Shown here one piece after another: positions 45,452-59,150 of a stretch of DNA of 64,000 nt. A program made the translations under genes and the position numbers. Position 1 is the first letter of the stretch. The number at the start of each line of letters is the position of its first letter. Origin of the DNA: Sapria himalayana (lineage: Eukaryota; Streptophyta; Magnoliopsida; Malpighiales; Rafflesiaceae); assembly GCA_029783825.1 (NCBI GenBank), contig JAREIK010008185.1:1-64000 (forward strand). Reading direction: 5' to 3'. The notes below the pieces were generated by a model that worked only from the letters and a program-made list of their open reading frames with translations, did no database searches and was not told where the DNA came from.

Positions 45452-48400
45452 ATAGAAAAATAAACATATAGACATACAGATAGATAGACAGATAGACATA
45501 TATAAAAATAGATAGACAAACCATTAGATAGATAGATATATAGATAGATAAACACATATTTAGGTAGGTAGACAATGAGGTAGGCATGCATACATACATA
45601 TACATGGAAATATAGATAGACTGAAAAATAAACAAACAGATAGACAAATAGACAGATAGACAGATAGACAGAAAGTTAGGGAATTTGATATACAAATTGA
45701 TAGATAGATTTATAGATAGATAGATAGATAGATTGATTGATTGACAGATTGATAGACATATTGATAGATAAATTGATAGACCAATAGTTAGATAGATAAA
45801 TAGATAGACGAATATATAGACAAATAGATAGATAGACAGATAGATAGACAAATAAAAAGACAAATTGATAGACAGAAATAAAGATAGATAAATTGATAGA
45901 TATATTGATAGATGATTTGATTGACAGATAGATAGATAGATGATTTGATTGACAGATAGATAGATAGATAGGCAAATAGATAGATACACATATAGATAGA
46001 TAGATTAATTGATTATTAGATAGATAGATAGACAGATATATAGATAGATAGATAGACAAATAGATAGATAGATAAATTGATTGATAAACATATATATAGA
46101 TATATATATAAATAAATAGATTGATTGGTTGATTGATTGATCGACAGATAAATAGATACATAGATAGATAGACAAAAAGATAAACAGAAAGATAGATAGA
46201 TATATATATATATATATAGATTGATAAATAGATAGGTAGACAAATAGATAGATAAATAGATAGACAAATAAATTGATAGATAGATAAATAGATAGACATA
46301 TAAATAGATAAATAGATAGACAGAATGATATATATATATATATATATATATATAGAAAATAAATAGAAAGATAGATATAGGGATGTAACTGAACCATATT
46401 ATTCATGATTCATTCGGAGCTCGGCTCGGTAAAAGTTCGTTTGAATTCATTTATTAAGTTAAATGAGCCGAGCCCAAACTCCATTTTGGCTAGTAAGTTT
46501 AACGAGCCGAACCCAAGTTTCCTTAAGTTTGGCTTGCAAAAGTTTGTGAATAGGTTCATTGAAAGATAGATAGATAGACAATAAATAGACATATAGATAG
46601 GTAGATAAATAGACATATAGATAGACAGATAGATAGATATAAAGATAGATAGACATATAAATAGGTAGATAGATAGATAGACAAACAAAATAATAGACAA
46701 ATAGATAGATAGATAGATAGACAAGCAAAATAATAGACAAATAGATAGATAGAAAGATAGATAGATAGAAAGATAGATAGACAAATATATAGATAGCCAA
46801 ATCGATAGATAGACAGATAGACAGATATACAGATAGATAGACAAATTGACAGATAGACAGATGGATAGATAGACAGATAAAAAAAAGATAAATAGATAGA
46901 TAGAAATAAAGTAAACAGAAAGATAGATAGATATATTTATATAAAGATTGATTGATTTATTGATTGAGAGATAGAGAAATAGATAGATAGAAAACTAAAT
47001 TGATAGATGAATTGATAAACATATTAATAGAAATATTGATATACAGATTGATAGACAAATTGATAGGTAGATTAATAGATAGATTAAAAGATAGATAGAT
47101 AGATAGAAAGATAGACAGATAGATAGATAAACATATAGATAGATAGATAATTAGATAGATAGATAATTAGATAGATAGATAATTAGATAGATAGATATAT
47201 AGACTGATAGATATATAGAAAGATATACAAATAGATAGATATATTGATTGAAGGATAAATAGACAAACAGATAGACATATAGTTTGATTGATTGATTGAT
47301 TGATAGTCAGACAGATAGATTGATAGATATATAGATAGATAGATAAATAGATAGACAAATAGAAAGAAAGAAAGATAGATAGATAAGTAGGTAGATTGAC
47401 AGATAGATAAAAAATATATAAAAAGAGTGATAGACAAAAAGTTAGATAGATGAATAGATATAATGAATGAATGATTGATTAATAGATAGATAAAAAGACA
47501 AATATATAAATAGATAGATAGATTGAAATATAGATTAATAGACATATTTAAACAAATTTTGATATATAGATTGATAAACAAGTTGATATACAAATTTTTA
47601 TACAAATTGATAGACAAATTAATATACAAATAGAGAGACTTATATATAGATTGATAGATAGACTCATAGATAGACATTGATTAATAGATTTATTAACATA
47701 TTGAAAGATAGATAAATTGACGGATTGATAAACTTATAGATAGATAGATAGATAGACAGAAAGATTGATAGATCAAAAGATTATTAGACAAATAATAAGG
47801 CAAATTGAAATACAGATAGATAGATACATAGATCGATAGATGGATGGATAGATAGACAAATAGATATATAGATAGATAGATATACATTAAAAGATAAATA
47901 GATATATAGAAAGATAGAGAGATAGATAGTTAGATAGATAGACAGACAGATAGATAGATAAAAAGACAGATAGATAGATAGAATGAAAAATAGATATATA
48001 GACAGATAGATAGATATACAGACAGACAGATAGATAGATAGATATATAAATAGAGAGATAGATAAATAGATAATTAAAATAAAGATAGACAAATAGATAG
48101 GACGATAGATAGATGGATAGATAGACATATTGATAGAAATAAAGATAGACAAATAGATCAATAAAATGATATATAGATAGATAAATAGATAGATAGAGAG
48201 ATAAATAGATAGATAAATATGCAGATAGATAGATAGATAAATAGGCAGATAGATAGTTAGGTAGGTAGATAAGTAGAAATATAGGCATATAGATAGACAG
48301 ATTGAAAGATACATAGATAGATAGATAGATAAAAATGATAGACAGTTAGATTGACAGTTAGATAGATAGATAGATAGAATAGAGACATAGATAGATAGAT

Positions 48401-49296
48401 AGACAGATTGATAGACAAATAGATAGGTAGATAGATAGTTGGATAGATATTTAGACAGACAGACAAACAGATAGATAGATAGATTGATTGACAAATAGAT
48501 TGACAGATAGATAGATAGATAGACATATAAATAGACAGATAGATAGACAATTAGATAGGTTAATAGATATATAGATAGATAGAAAAACAAATAAACAAAT
48601 AGACTGACAAAATTGATATAAAGATAGATAGATAAATTAACAGATAGAGAGACACACAGATAGATAGATAGATAGACAGATAGATAGATAAACATAATGA
48701 TAAATATAAATATTGATAGATAAATAGATAGATATATAAAGAGATAGATTTATAAAGAGATTGATTGACACATTGATAGAGAGATATATATATATATAGA
48801 TTGATAGAATGATAGATTGATAAAAAAATTGATACACATTTTAAAAGAAATATTTATATATAGATTTCTAGATAGATTGATAGGTAAATTAACATACAAA
48901 TTGATAAATAGACAGATAGATAGATAGACAAATAGAAAGGCAGAGAGATCGATACATAGATGGATAGATTATTAGGTAGATAAATACATAGATAGATAGA
49001 TTAATTTATTAATAGTTAGATAGATAGACATATAGATAGATAGATAAAAAGATATATAGAATGTCAAATAGATAGAAAGATTGATAGACATATAGATATA
49101 TAGGTAGATATTATAATATAGATATTAAAATAGATAGACATATAGATAGATATAAGATAGACCCAAATATAGTCAGATGGATGGATGATAGATAAAACGA
49201 TAGATAAATATCGAGATACATAGACAAATAATAGACAAATAAATAGTTAGATAGAAATAAAGAAAGATAGATAAATACACACTAAGTTAGATAGAA

Positions 49297-49327
<31 letters not shown>

Positions 49328-50425
49328 TAGATAGTTAATCAGATAGATAGACAAGTATATAGACAAAAAGTTAAATAGTAAATAGATAGATAGACAGATA
49401 GATCTATAGAAATATGAACAGAGAGATAAATAGATAGATAGATAGACATATAGATACATACAAAGATAGAGAGATAGTTAGATAGATAGATAGTTAGATA
49501 GATAGATAGACAAATAGATATACATATAGAAAGACCACATATATAGATATATAGATAGATAGACTAATAGATAGACAAATAGATTGGTTTATTGATAAAG
49601 AGATTGATAGATTAATTGATAGATAGATATATATATATATATATACATATAGATAGAAAGATAGATAGATTGATTTAATGATAGATTGATAGATAAATTG
49701 ATAGACAAATTGATAAATAGATTGATATACAGATTTATAGATAGATAGAATAATAGATAGACAAATAGATAGATACACAGAAATACAAACAAACAAACAA
49801 ATTCACAAATAGATAGAAAGATAGTTATACAGATTGACAAATAGATAGATAGACAGATACACAGATAGGCTGACAAATAGATAGATACAAAGATAAACAG
49901 ATTAATGATTGATTGATTGAATGATAAATCATTTGATAGATAGATAGATAGAATGATAGATAAATAGATAGATAGATTGATAGACTAATTGATAGACATA
50001 TTGATAGAAATATTGATAGATAGAATAATAGATAGATTGATATACTGATAGATAGACATATTGATAGTCACATAGATAGACATAGTGATTTATTGATTAT
50101 TTTATAGATCAATAGACAAATAGAAAGAAAAATCAATAAATAGATAGATAAATAGATATATAGATAGATAAATAGATATAAAAATAGATATATAGATAGA
50201 TAGTAAGTTAGATAGAAAGACACATAGATAGATAGACTAAAAGATATATAGTAAGATACATAGATAGATAGATAGATAGACAGACAAACAAATAGATAGA
50301 TAGATAGATAGATTGGTTGATTTATAGATAAATAGATTGAACGAGAGATGGATAGATAGATAGATAGAAAGATTTATAGATAGATAGATAAAAAATAGAT
50401 AGATAAATAGACATATAGATAGATA
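45452..50425. repeat. 5-kb GATA/TAGA tetranucleotide array
   Basis: This is built of TAGA/GATA units with interspersed GACA, GATT and AAAT variants and short (TA)n runs. Both edges fall exactly on CACTA-type ends (TAGTG at 45451, CACTA at 50426). Stretches of GATTGATTGATTGAT and TTGATAGACAAATTGATAG recur at several places (about 45725, 46075, 46945, 47285, 49620, 49910). This hints at a larger-scale unit. Frames reading Ser-Ile-Tyr-Leu repeats on the - strand are artefacts. One dispersed-repeat insertion is present. Confidence 0.93.
46380..46560. mobile_element. ~180-bp dispersed plant repeat inside the GATA array
   Basis: This is a unique, G+C-richer block beginning GGGATGTAACTGAACC and containing GGAGCTCGGCTCGG, ATGAGCCGAGCCCAAAC and AACGAGCCGAACCC. 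It has no GATA units. The AGCTCGGCTCG/GAGCCGAGC pattern recalls a short repeat common in plant genomes, but I cannot assign a class (MITE, SINE or other). GATA units resume directly after GGTTCATTGAAAG. Confidence 0.6.
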
Positions 50426-50880
50426 CACTACATGAAAAATCTCATATAGCTATGGAAAATTCCCTAGCTAAATGGGTGTTTTCCATCGATAAATGGGATA
50501 TAGCGACGAATTAACAACGGAACCATTCCCAATCTAAAGTGCTCGCCGCTTAAATATAGTGAGGAAAGTGTCCCTAGCTAATAATTTTGTGATGGAAAAA
50601 TATCTAGCTAAAAAATATTCTCTAGCTAAATTAGCAAGCTAAATGAGAGTTTCCATCACTAAACGGATATAGTGATGAAAGCTTTCTCAATCTAAAGTGC
50701 TCGTCTATAAATATTAGTGATGGAAATAGTCCCTATCAAAATAACTTTAGAGACGATAAAATCCCTTGCTAAAATAAAGATATCCCGAGCTAAATTAGCT
50801 AGGGCAATTTGCTAAATTAGCTCGGGAAATTTGCTAAATTAGGTATGGAATTTTCCCTAGCTATTTTAATTTCAAAACTA
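50426..50880 (-). other. CACTA-3 terminus and subterminal repeats
   Basis: CACTACATG opens at 50426. ATTCCCTAGCTAAATGGG, CCCTAGCTAA, TCTCTAGCTAAATTAGC and AATTAGCTAGGG recur through 50880 in both orientations. TCTAAAGTGCTCG occurs twice (50535 and 50693). The same motif set is found in CACTA-1 (44950-45451 and 36610-36665), so the two belong to one family. Confidence 0.75.
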
Positions 50881-51329
50881 TGTTCGGAATTTAATTTATT
50901 TAAAAAGTTTTTAATTAAATAATTTAATATTTTTATATTAAATTGAATAAAAATTTAAACTATAACTGATAGTTAATAATTAACAAAAAATTAAATCATT
51001 AAATAACTTATTATAATATAATATTTTACATAATTAAAATAAAAAAATAACAAAAATTGTATTACATCTTATTCTTCAATGTATCTACTGACAATGTATA
51101 AAGTATAATATATCCATGCATTGACATTGCTTTCTCTCCATATGCTCCTCCGATCATCATTTTTCTATTATGAAAAAGCTGTCCTAGTCATGGCACGTCA
51201 TGTCTAGTGAAAAATCCCTTCACTTATACCAGCTTTGACGGGGAACAATGTGGTACCATATATGTAATAAATTTAACCACTCAATCAAATCAAAATAAAA
51301 AAAAGTTATATTTTGATAAATATAGAATA

Positions 51330-51735
51330 CTGCAGTAGATATGTACATATATACTAACATTTACTCGTACATATATTATTGAAATATATGTAAATAAAAA
51401 CTACAGTATTATGTGGATATATATATTAGTGTACAAATATACTCAGTATATATGTACAAATATACTCGTATATACGTACATATATACTATAGTATAAAAG
51501 TATGTAATACTGAGTATATATGTACTATATACTACAGTATATATGTATGTATCTACTAAGTATATGACATACAAATATATTCAGTATATATGAACATATA
51601 TACTCCGTATATATATATTATATACTTAGTATATACATAGATATATACTTTGGTATATACATACATTTTTACCAAGTATATATGTACGTATATACTACAA
51701 TATTATAGTATGTATATATACTCACATAGCCTTGG
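51330..51735. repeat. ATATATACT/AGTATATAT minisatellite
   Basis: About 400 bp of short, self-complementary units around ATATACTCAGTATATATGTA, with imperfect spacing. It lies in the 3' untranslated side of CACTA-3. Each unit can form a small hairpin. No gene. Confidence 0.7.
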
Positions 51736-52608
51736 ATGACACACACACTTATACTTTAATGCGAATTACACATACCATCAAAGACAAACAGAAAGAAAAT
51801 AATCTAGGATTAAAAAACACGCATATAGGTCTCTCAAGCATGGTCAACATTTCTTGTTCTTTTTTCTCTGGTACTCCACGCAGATAGAGAACATTGTTAC
51901 ACCTACACACGGAGCATAACATATTACATTTACAAACCAATAACCGATAACAAGTAGTCTCAGATCTAAACTACGACGACGCATATATGGACAAAATAAG
52001 AGCGTCAAGAAAAACTTGTGTTTACGTGGGATTAATTTTTTGGTTCATTCACAGTTTCAGAAGCTAAGGTGTTGTTCTCAGTACCATGGAGGACTAGCCA
52101 AGGATTTTACATACCTATAATAGGCTACAACTTTACCCAAAAAATTAGGGATACACAAACATATTCACAAATATATAAAAATAGTTATTATAGACATGAA
52201 CAAACACAAATTAAAGATCATAGTAATATAGCTTCAACAAAAATCTAAAGATGCCAACAATGATTTTTAGAAAGAAAGATAGTGCAAAAATAAAATGTTT
52301 TAGGAATAATGAAGATAATAGAAGCTACGCCTCCTTTTGATCAAGCTGAAATCAGTAAATATGAGACCCAGGCATTGGAAGGTTTGTGGCAATGTCTGAA
52401 TGCTGTTGATTCAGAATTTTTTCATGACTCTCACATAATGCATCCGGCAAAGATTAATTATTAAGTTAATCGGCAAAGCAAAAAAAAACAGAATAAAGAA
52501 ATTGAAACCTTGAAAAAAAATCATAATTATTTGCTGCACATAGACAAAAATCAATAACAGTTCAAAATAATTCTCATACGAAATCATCCTCATAATTAGT
52601 AGGGAATG

Positions 52609-54476
52609 CTAGCCTGTCCTGCGAGGTTTCTTAGCTAGATCTTGGAATGCTATCTGTTGCATCAATGCCACTAACTATGACTCCATATAGGACATCTTCC
52701 GTTGCTTTACATTCTTAATTTCTTTCATCTCAGCATTCATTTCTTTTAATTCTTGCATTTCTTCCATCAAATTAGTATACTGCACATCCTTATGTTCTTT
52801 AATTCATATATTTCTTCCTTCAAATGAGATATCTGTTCATCTTCTTTTTCATTTCGGTCTCCATAACTACAATATGTTCATTTATTTCCTTTGGTTATTG
52901 TTCGACTACCTCATCCACCATTGCTGAGACAGATGAATTAGAAGCACGACTACTACACAAAATGTCCTCCCTTTGAGTCGATGCCGTACACTCACTACTT
53001 CGTACTACCCTCCTATGTTCTACAAATAATAGGATCATAGTCCATAGTTGAAGATCTATTGAACCCTCAACTTGCTGATGAGTAGCTATCACACGTTCCT
53101 CCATTAGTTCCTGAGATAAAATAAAGAAAAATTCTATTCTAGATATACATAAAATAAAATAAATATTTTGGCATTCCAAACAAATTTCAAAATGTACTAT
53201 AGTATTATAAATTTATTAATATAAAAAATTCTTATAGTAATCTCTGCTTTCTTCACATGCATCTTTACTGCTAAAATCTCATAAAATTGAGATCTTCGCC
53301 CAATTCTCCAGCCTAGAATAGATTTTTATTAAGTCATAAAAAAACAAATGATCGAAAAAAATTTAACAAATAAATAAAACCATGCATAGATTTGATTTAT
53401 TGGACAATTAGGACAATGACTATATATATAAATATTTAAAATTTTAAAATTGTACCAAATCTCATATGTGCTCAATGTTCGAATTGACCCTTCCTGTGTG
53501 TCGATAGATTCTGTACCTAGTCAAGCTACCTCTCTCATCAGATTTTTGCTCGCAATATCTGATTTTTTCTCACATGTGCTCCTCCCAATACTTAAGACAC
53601 TCGGGCTAGTCATGCTCGAAATATAAAATCATTTCTTTTTTATTTTCTTTAATTTATGGACAAAATTAGAATACCATTGAGCATCTTTGCTCTCCCATAA
53701 TTAACTTTATATTTCCATCAAATTTGAGTTCCCATGTGCACTAATTCTATATATAGAAAAATCACAAAAGAATTTATATTAACAACAAGAACATAATTAT
53801 TTACTGCTTGAATAATAACCAACATAATGTTAAGTAATTATATAATTAATTTTCAATGCATTTGTTTTGTTATTTTTACTGAAAGTCATTAAAATAAGAT
53901 TCTTTTGTCAATTCGGAAACTTTCTTCCAGGAGAATGCTTTAAAATCAGCCATTTTCTTGAAAGACTTTGTAATTATAGTCGAATGCTTGTGAGATGGAA
54001 TAAAACTATACAATCAAATAAATAAAATTGAAAACATAGCAAATCATATCAATATAAAAAAACCTGTAACACCAAAATTTTTTTCAAGTTATATTTACAT
54101 ATTTCTTTTACCTACAATCCACAATCTCAATTGCTAACTTTACACTGACAGAAGGAAGACACTGACATTTGATGATTTCGTTGGTTTTGTAAATGGGAGA
54201 ATTATTGGTGTAAAATGTGGTGTAGAAGATAGAGATGAATCAAAAGTGTGTGCAGGAAGCACAATGGGTGGTGGGCTTATATCTGATAAAGGTGATAATA
54301 GAGCTCTCAATGATGTGATTGATATAAATATAGATGTTGATTGATGATGTTGAAGTATGGATATGGTGGGTATAAGATGATACTGATTTTGCAACATGAT
54401 CTAACATACTAGATGAATTTGGTTCATTTCTATGTCCACGTCTACCTCCACCATGACCGAGTCCTTTAGGTGCCAT
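52609..54476 (-). pseudogene. TnpA-like gene of CACTA-3 (plant Ptta/En/Spm transposase family)
   Basis: It starts at ATG 54476 with MAPKGLGHGGGRRGHRNEPN, a Gly/Arg-rich N-terminus often seen in this family. An exon near 53975-53880 reads HKHSTIITKSFKKMADFKAF and KKVSELTKESYFNDFQ, the helical core. 53108-52895 gives SQELMEERVIATHQQVEGS and then a Ser/Glu-rich part. The C-terminus is YMES, stop, LVALMQQIAFQDLAKKPRR and TAG at 52609-52611. Introns are likely, and stops and frameshifts break it. In En/Spm this protein binds subterminal repeats and brings the ends together. Confidence 0.7.
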
Positions 54477-54619
54477 CTACTATACAAAATAAGACATAGA
54501 AAAAATAATACAGATATGATGAACAAGCATGCATTTTAGAATAAAATACACCAATATATTTCAACAAAATATAGTAGTATTTGATAGTTTACTATTATAA
54601 TATAATTATAATAGTTTAA

Positions 54620-57600
54620 TTATCCACATTATTATCATCCTCTAATAGATCTTCTAATATTTCCTCTGATTTGATAGAAGTTCAAACTCATCTTTAGATA
54701 GAAATTGATCATCTTCAATTTTTTATTAGGCCATCATTTGAGTCACATAAATTTTTTGGTACTTCATCTACATGCACAGGCTCAATATTATTTATGTCAT
54801 CTTCATTGAATGTCGGTGCAATATGCAAGTCTGCACTTCTTTGTTGAGATGTTGGTTCTTCAAAATTTGATCGAGCTTTGATTTTGCAAATCACCCACCA
54901 ATTACTGTTATCACGAGATAAACTTGGATATGTACAATAATATACTTGAGCAGCTTGAACTACCATAATAAATGGCTCATATCAATTATATCTACATTTA
55001 TGGTTCGAATCAACTAGCTTATAATCTGAATGAATCTTAATGCCCACATTTCGTGTAGGATCAACCCACTCACACTTTAATAATACAATCGTATTATTTT
55101 CGAGTCAAGGATACTCCAACTCAATAACTTCTTTGAGTTGATCATAATAATCAATCTCATCTACATGATAACCTGAGCCTTTAAGCATACACCACTATTC
55201 ATTGTTGTTTAGAGAACCATGCCCGATTGTGTGAAATTCATATCCATTGACAAAATACTTAGGATAGGTTGTCACATATCTTAATGGGCCATTACATAGA
55301 TTCCGAATGAAAATATTTGAATCTCCTTTTGAAGGATCAATTTCCTATGACATAAATTAAAAAAAAATGATATTAACAAATAAAAGATATTAATTATTAA
55401 ATAATTCAAAATTTAAAACTTAATAATTCTCCATAATTTTTGAACCAATTCGTAAATTTGTTTCTAGCATATAAATCGACATCATTGCTAGAAATTACTA
55501 GTTACCTATATTTTAACTACTCAACATAAATACTGCACAAATATAAAAAGAGAAAGAAAAAGTATATTAAATTTAATAATTCATTAAAAGATAAAATTAA
55601 AATATGATTAAACCTACACCATTTTGGGTATACATACTCAATATATGGTGCAATCTCTTCACAATATAGTAAAACGTATCTCAGGGTTGTTTGTACTCTT
55701 CATCTTCATATATCTTTTCATTACTCTTCCAAATGCTCTTCCAGGGTGCTTGAAGATGGATAGTTTATCCACAAATCATCTTTTACCATCACATGACCTT
55801 CATCATTCCGAGGTATATTTCTATTCTTGTATTGACATGATCCTCAAAATAATAAGAACAAAATGATGATGTTTCTTCTATTAAATATGCATTGCAAATT
55901 GAACCTTCACTTTTGCCTTGTTTCTACATTCAATTTCAACTAACAAAGATACCTACAACCACAATATTAGGTTTCAATTATATTAAATTAGGATTTTACT
56001 TTATGTATGAACATAATAAACACATCAAATTATATGTATTACCTCTCAAAATGATACATCCACCTGTATTGCACTGCCCATACTATTCTTGCTTCTTATG
56101 CCAATGGGCCGGTAAATGCTCTATTGAGTCAAAAAAACCCAGTGGGAATATCCATTCAAGCTTACAAATAATAAGTGGAATGTAATTCTCCAGCCTCACC
56201 ATGTCGTCTAATTTGATTGTGGTTACAGATAGCTATTTGAAAAACAAACTATGTTCTGTAAGGACCTTCCAAATACTTAGGGGAAGTAATTCATGGAATA
56301 CAATTAGTATTAATCTCTGTATAATATAGACATCATGACTTTTCATTTCAAAGAACTTAAGATTACTTATATCCATGCATCTACTTATATTTGACACATA
56401 TCCATCAGGGAATTTCAAAATTTTAACCCATTCACATAATATCTATATTACCTTCTTATCAAGTGGGTAGAAAACTTTAGAAACTTTCCTATTGCCTGAT
56501 TCAGTTTCAATTCAATACGCCGATAGTAATCATTCAGCTCATGTCTTGAATTTAAAAGTATTTTTGTTTTTCTATCTACATAGAATAGTGTTGAAAACAT
56601 TGAAAAACACTTTTTTTTCAATATACATTACATCTAAGTTATGATGAATTAAATTGGACTTCCAATAGGAAAATCCCAAAATATACTATGTTTCCTCCAA
56701 GCAAATATTTTGCCTATTGGTCAATTACTTCTAGTAGCATCCTTTTCAGTTACCTACTTCAAACCCAAACATTGAATCTCTATCATAATATCATCTCTTG
56801 AATGAACTACTGGTGCAACAATCATCACAGTTTTATTTTTTCAAAATGCCGTTTTATTTCTTCGAAATGGATGATTCGTAGGTAGAAACTTATGATGGTT
56901 ATCAAACCATGACTATTTACCACTAAATTTGGTGGTAAATGCATCAGAATTTGTCATGCAATATGGGCATGTGAATCATCCTATAGTACTCTAGCTTGAT
57001 AATATTGAATAAGCAGGAAAGTCACATACCATCCACATAAGGACCACCAGCATAATAAAAATTTTCTTCTTTGAGATATCATATGTATTCACACCAACAT
57101 CCCACAAATGATTTAACTCTGCAATAAGAGGCCGTAAGAAAATATCCAGCATATCTTCAGATTTTTTGGCCCTAGAACCAAGATTGACAAAAACATATAT
57201 TGCTCCTTCATACACAACCACGAAGGAATGTTATAAGGAGTCACGATCACTGGTCATGTTGAATACTGTTGTCCAGATTGCCTAAATGGCTAAAATCAAT
57301 CCGTGTAGAGATCCAATGTCATATTTTGACTTTCAGTTGGAGAATCATGATGTATATGATTAAAATGCTTCCAAGCAAGTAAGTCTGATGGATGATGCAT
57401 TACCCCTTCTTCCACCTCATGCTCAAAATGCCATCTCATATCATTTGTTGTAGCATTTGATGCATATAATCTGTGTAATCGAGGAATTAATAAAAAATAA
57501 AATATTTTAAATGCAACTTTTAATTTTTGTCCCGTATGTACAACACGAGATACCTTCTTAAATTGAAGATGATCACAAATCTTACAGCTAATTAAATCAC

Positions 57601-58033
57601 TATCACCACCCCAATATAACATCATTCATTGAAATAACAATCAATTTTTTCCACTGGCATACCCATTCCTCGTAGTAACTTCTTAGTGTTGTAAAAGTTA
57701 TTTGTGATCAAATTATTATCCAGAATAATCTTCTTCATCAGTTCTCTCACGCGATCAAATTATTTCTGACATATGCTTTTTTGACTTAATGCTCATAAGT
57801 CGAGCCACAAGTGACAATTGTGAATGTGTTTTACAACAAGGCCACAACTTTTTATCTGTAACATTAAGCATTTCATAAAATTTCTGAGCTTCAGGATTAT
57901 GTGGTTCATCCATGTAATTTATATTAAAGTCAGCATCAGCAGCTTCCGTGATCATTCTATGGTATGTGTTTGATTATTCTTCACCACAATCAAATGATTC
58001 AGTAACCTCATTTTGGTCAATGTTCTGAGCCAT
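54620..58033 (-). pseudogene. TNP2 transposase of CACTA-3, decayed
   Basis: This is the catalytic transposase gene of a CACTA element. From ATG 58033 it reads MAQNIDQNEVTESFDCGEE. Conserved parts follow in order: EAQKFYEMLN (57880), CCKTHSQLSLVARLM (57835), MMLYWGGDSDLISCKICDH (57625), LIPRLHRLYASNATTNDMRW (57490), EEGVMHHPSDLLAWKHFNH (57405), YSTWPVIVTPYNIPSWLC (57265) and IAELNHLWDVGVNTYD (57130). FPDGYVSNISRCMD (56412) and HELLPLSIWKVLTEHSLFF (56300) belong to DUF4218. LRYVTTYPKYFVNGYEF and then WVICKIKARSNFEEP (55275-54860) belong to DUF4216. Stops and frameshifts interrupt it repeatedly, so it is not functional. Confidence 0.88.
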
Positions 58034-58519
58034 CGTACTTTCTCCATGATAAATCTAAACAAAATAATTTAGCACAAATCCATATTTAGCCAAATGGTAT
58101 CATAAAGTGTTTGCATCATTAAACAGGATATTCTGACACTTGTGATGATTATATGGACACTTAATTTTTTCTCCATCCACTCAAAAAATCTTTATTCAAA
58201 ATTCTATTCATAAACATACTCTACATCCACTAATGATCTAAACTCATTTTGCCCTGTTTTATTTACAAAAATAATGCTCTAACCTTTATTTTGATTTAAC
58301 CATTCTATTACTTCAAAATATGCTAATAATTAAATAAAATTACTTATAGGTTAATATTTAAAAATTAAATATTGTGAATATAAAGACAATATGTTTGTAG
58401 AATCTACATGAATAGATAAAGTAATTTTTAGCACGATAAATATTAATAGAGATCATGGTAATACTAGATAAAGGGAGTAAAATATGATAATGCACAATAA
58501 AGGAAAGCAAAAAAGAAAG

Positions 58520-58870
58520 ACATTTAAAGTTTGAAGGAGGAGAGGTGGAGAGAGAGAGAAGGTTGAATGGGAGAGAGGGCCAGAGAAATGAAGAGATGGG
58601 GAGAGAGAGAGAGAGAGAGAGAGAAAGGTGAGAGGGAGAGAAAGAGAGAGAGAGAAATAGAGAGAAAGAGGGAGTGAGAAATGGCGAAAGGGAGATAGGG
58701 AGAGAGAGGAAGAGATAGAGAGGGAGAGAGAGGGAGATAGAGGGAGAGGGAGAGAGAGAACAAACAAGAAAGGAGAGCGAGAAAAAGAATAACAAGAGAG
58801 AGAGTGTTACACAGAAAGAAAAAGAGGAAGAGAGTGACACAAAAATAATTAGAGAGGGAGAGAGACACAG
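58520..58870 (+). repeat. (GA)n purine tract
   Basis: About 350 bp of GAGAGA with GGGAGA and AAGAGA variants, upstream of the TNP2 start (which reads away from it). It could belong to the 5' end of CACTA-3 or lie outside it. Open frames over it (Ser/Leu/Pro repeats) are artefacts. Confidence 0.85.
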
Positions 58871-58881
58871 AAAATGTAGTG

Positions 58882-59150
58882 TTAGAATGAGAAATTACAT
58901 AAAAGAAAAAAAAATTCTGTACAAACCTATCAAATATTACATCTTTTGTCATACATAAGTTCATATATGAGCCTGAGGCCCAAGGGATGAGATTATGTAA
59001 TAGTACGACCCTTATTTGTATTATACCATATTTGAGCCTGACCAAAAGACACTCTCATGCTATGTGCTTACAAATTATTGATATTATATCTTTTTCCATT
59101 TAATTTCAAGTTAATGCAACAAATTAGTATTATCCCAAATTTAATTATAT
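58882..59150. other. Unassigned spacer
   Basis: Ordinary AT-rich sequence with no recognised gene. TGAGCCTGA occurs twice (58967 and 59032), separated by about 65 bp. Confidence 0.4.

Larger units (their letters stand above)
50426..58880 (-). mobile_element. CACTA-3: decayed En/Spm-type element with TnpA and TNP2
   Basis: The left end, CACTACATGAAAAATC, is the 3' terminus of an element read on the - strand. Inward come subterminal CCCTAGCTAA repeats, a TnpA-like gene (52609-54476) and a TNP2 transposase gene (54620-58033), the En/Spm order. Both genes are broken. The right (5') end is uncertain. AAAATGTAGTG at 58871-58881 gives CACTACATTTTC on the - strand and shares eight bases with the left end, but it lacks subterminal repeats and a matching 3-bp duplication (ATA on the left, TTA on the right). 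Confidence 0.75.

Noticed and set aside
47784..48695. A 303-codon open frame on the - strand (Ser-Ile-Tyr-Leu repeats)
   Set aside because: It is the translation of the GATA/TAGA array. Stop-free frames are expected from this tetranucleotide and no gene features are present.
58358..59045. Ser/Leu/Pro-rich frames over the GA tract
   Set aside because: These are low-complexity translations of (CT)n, overlapping in several frames, with no homology I recognise.
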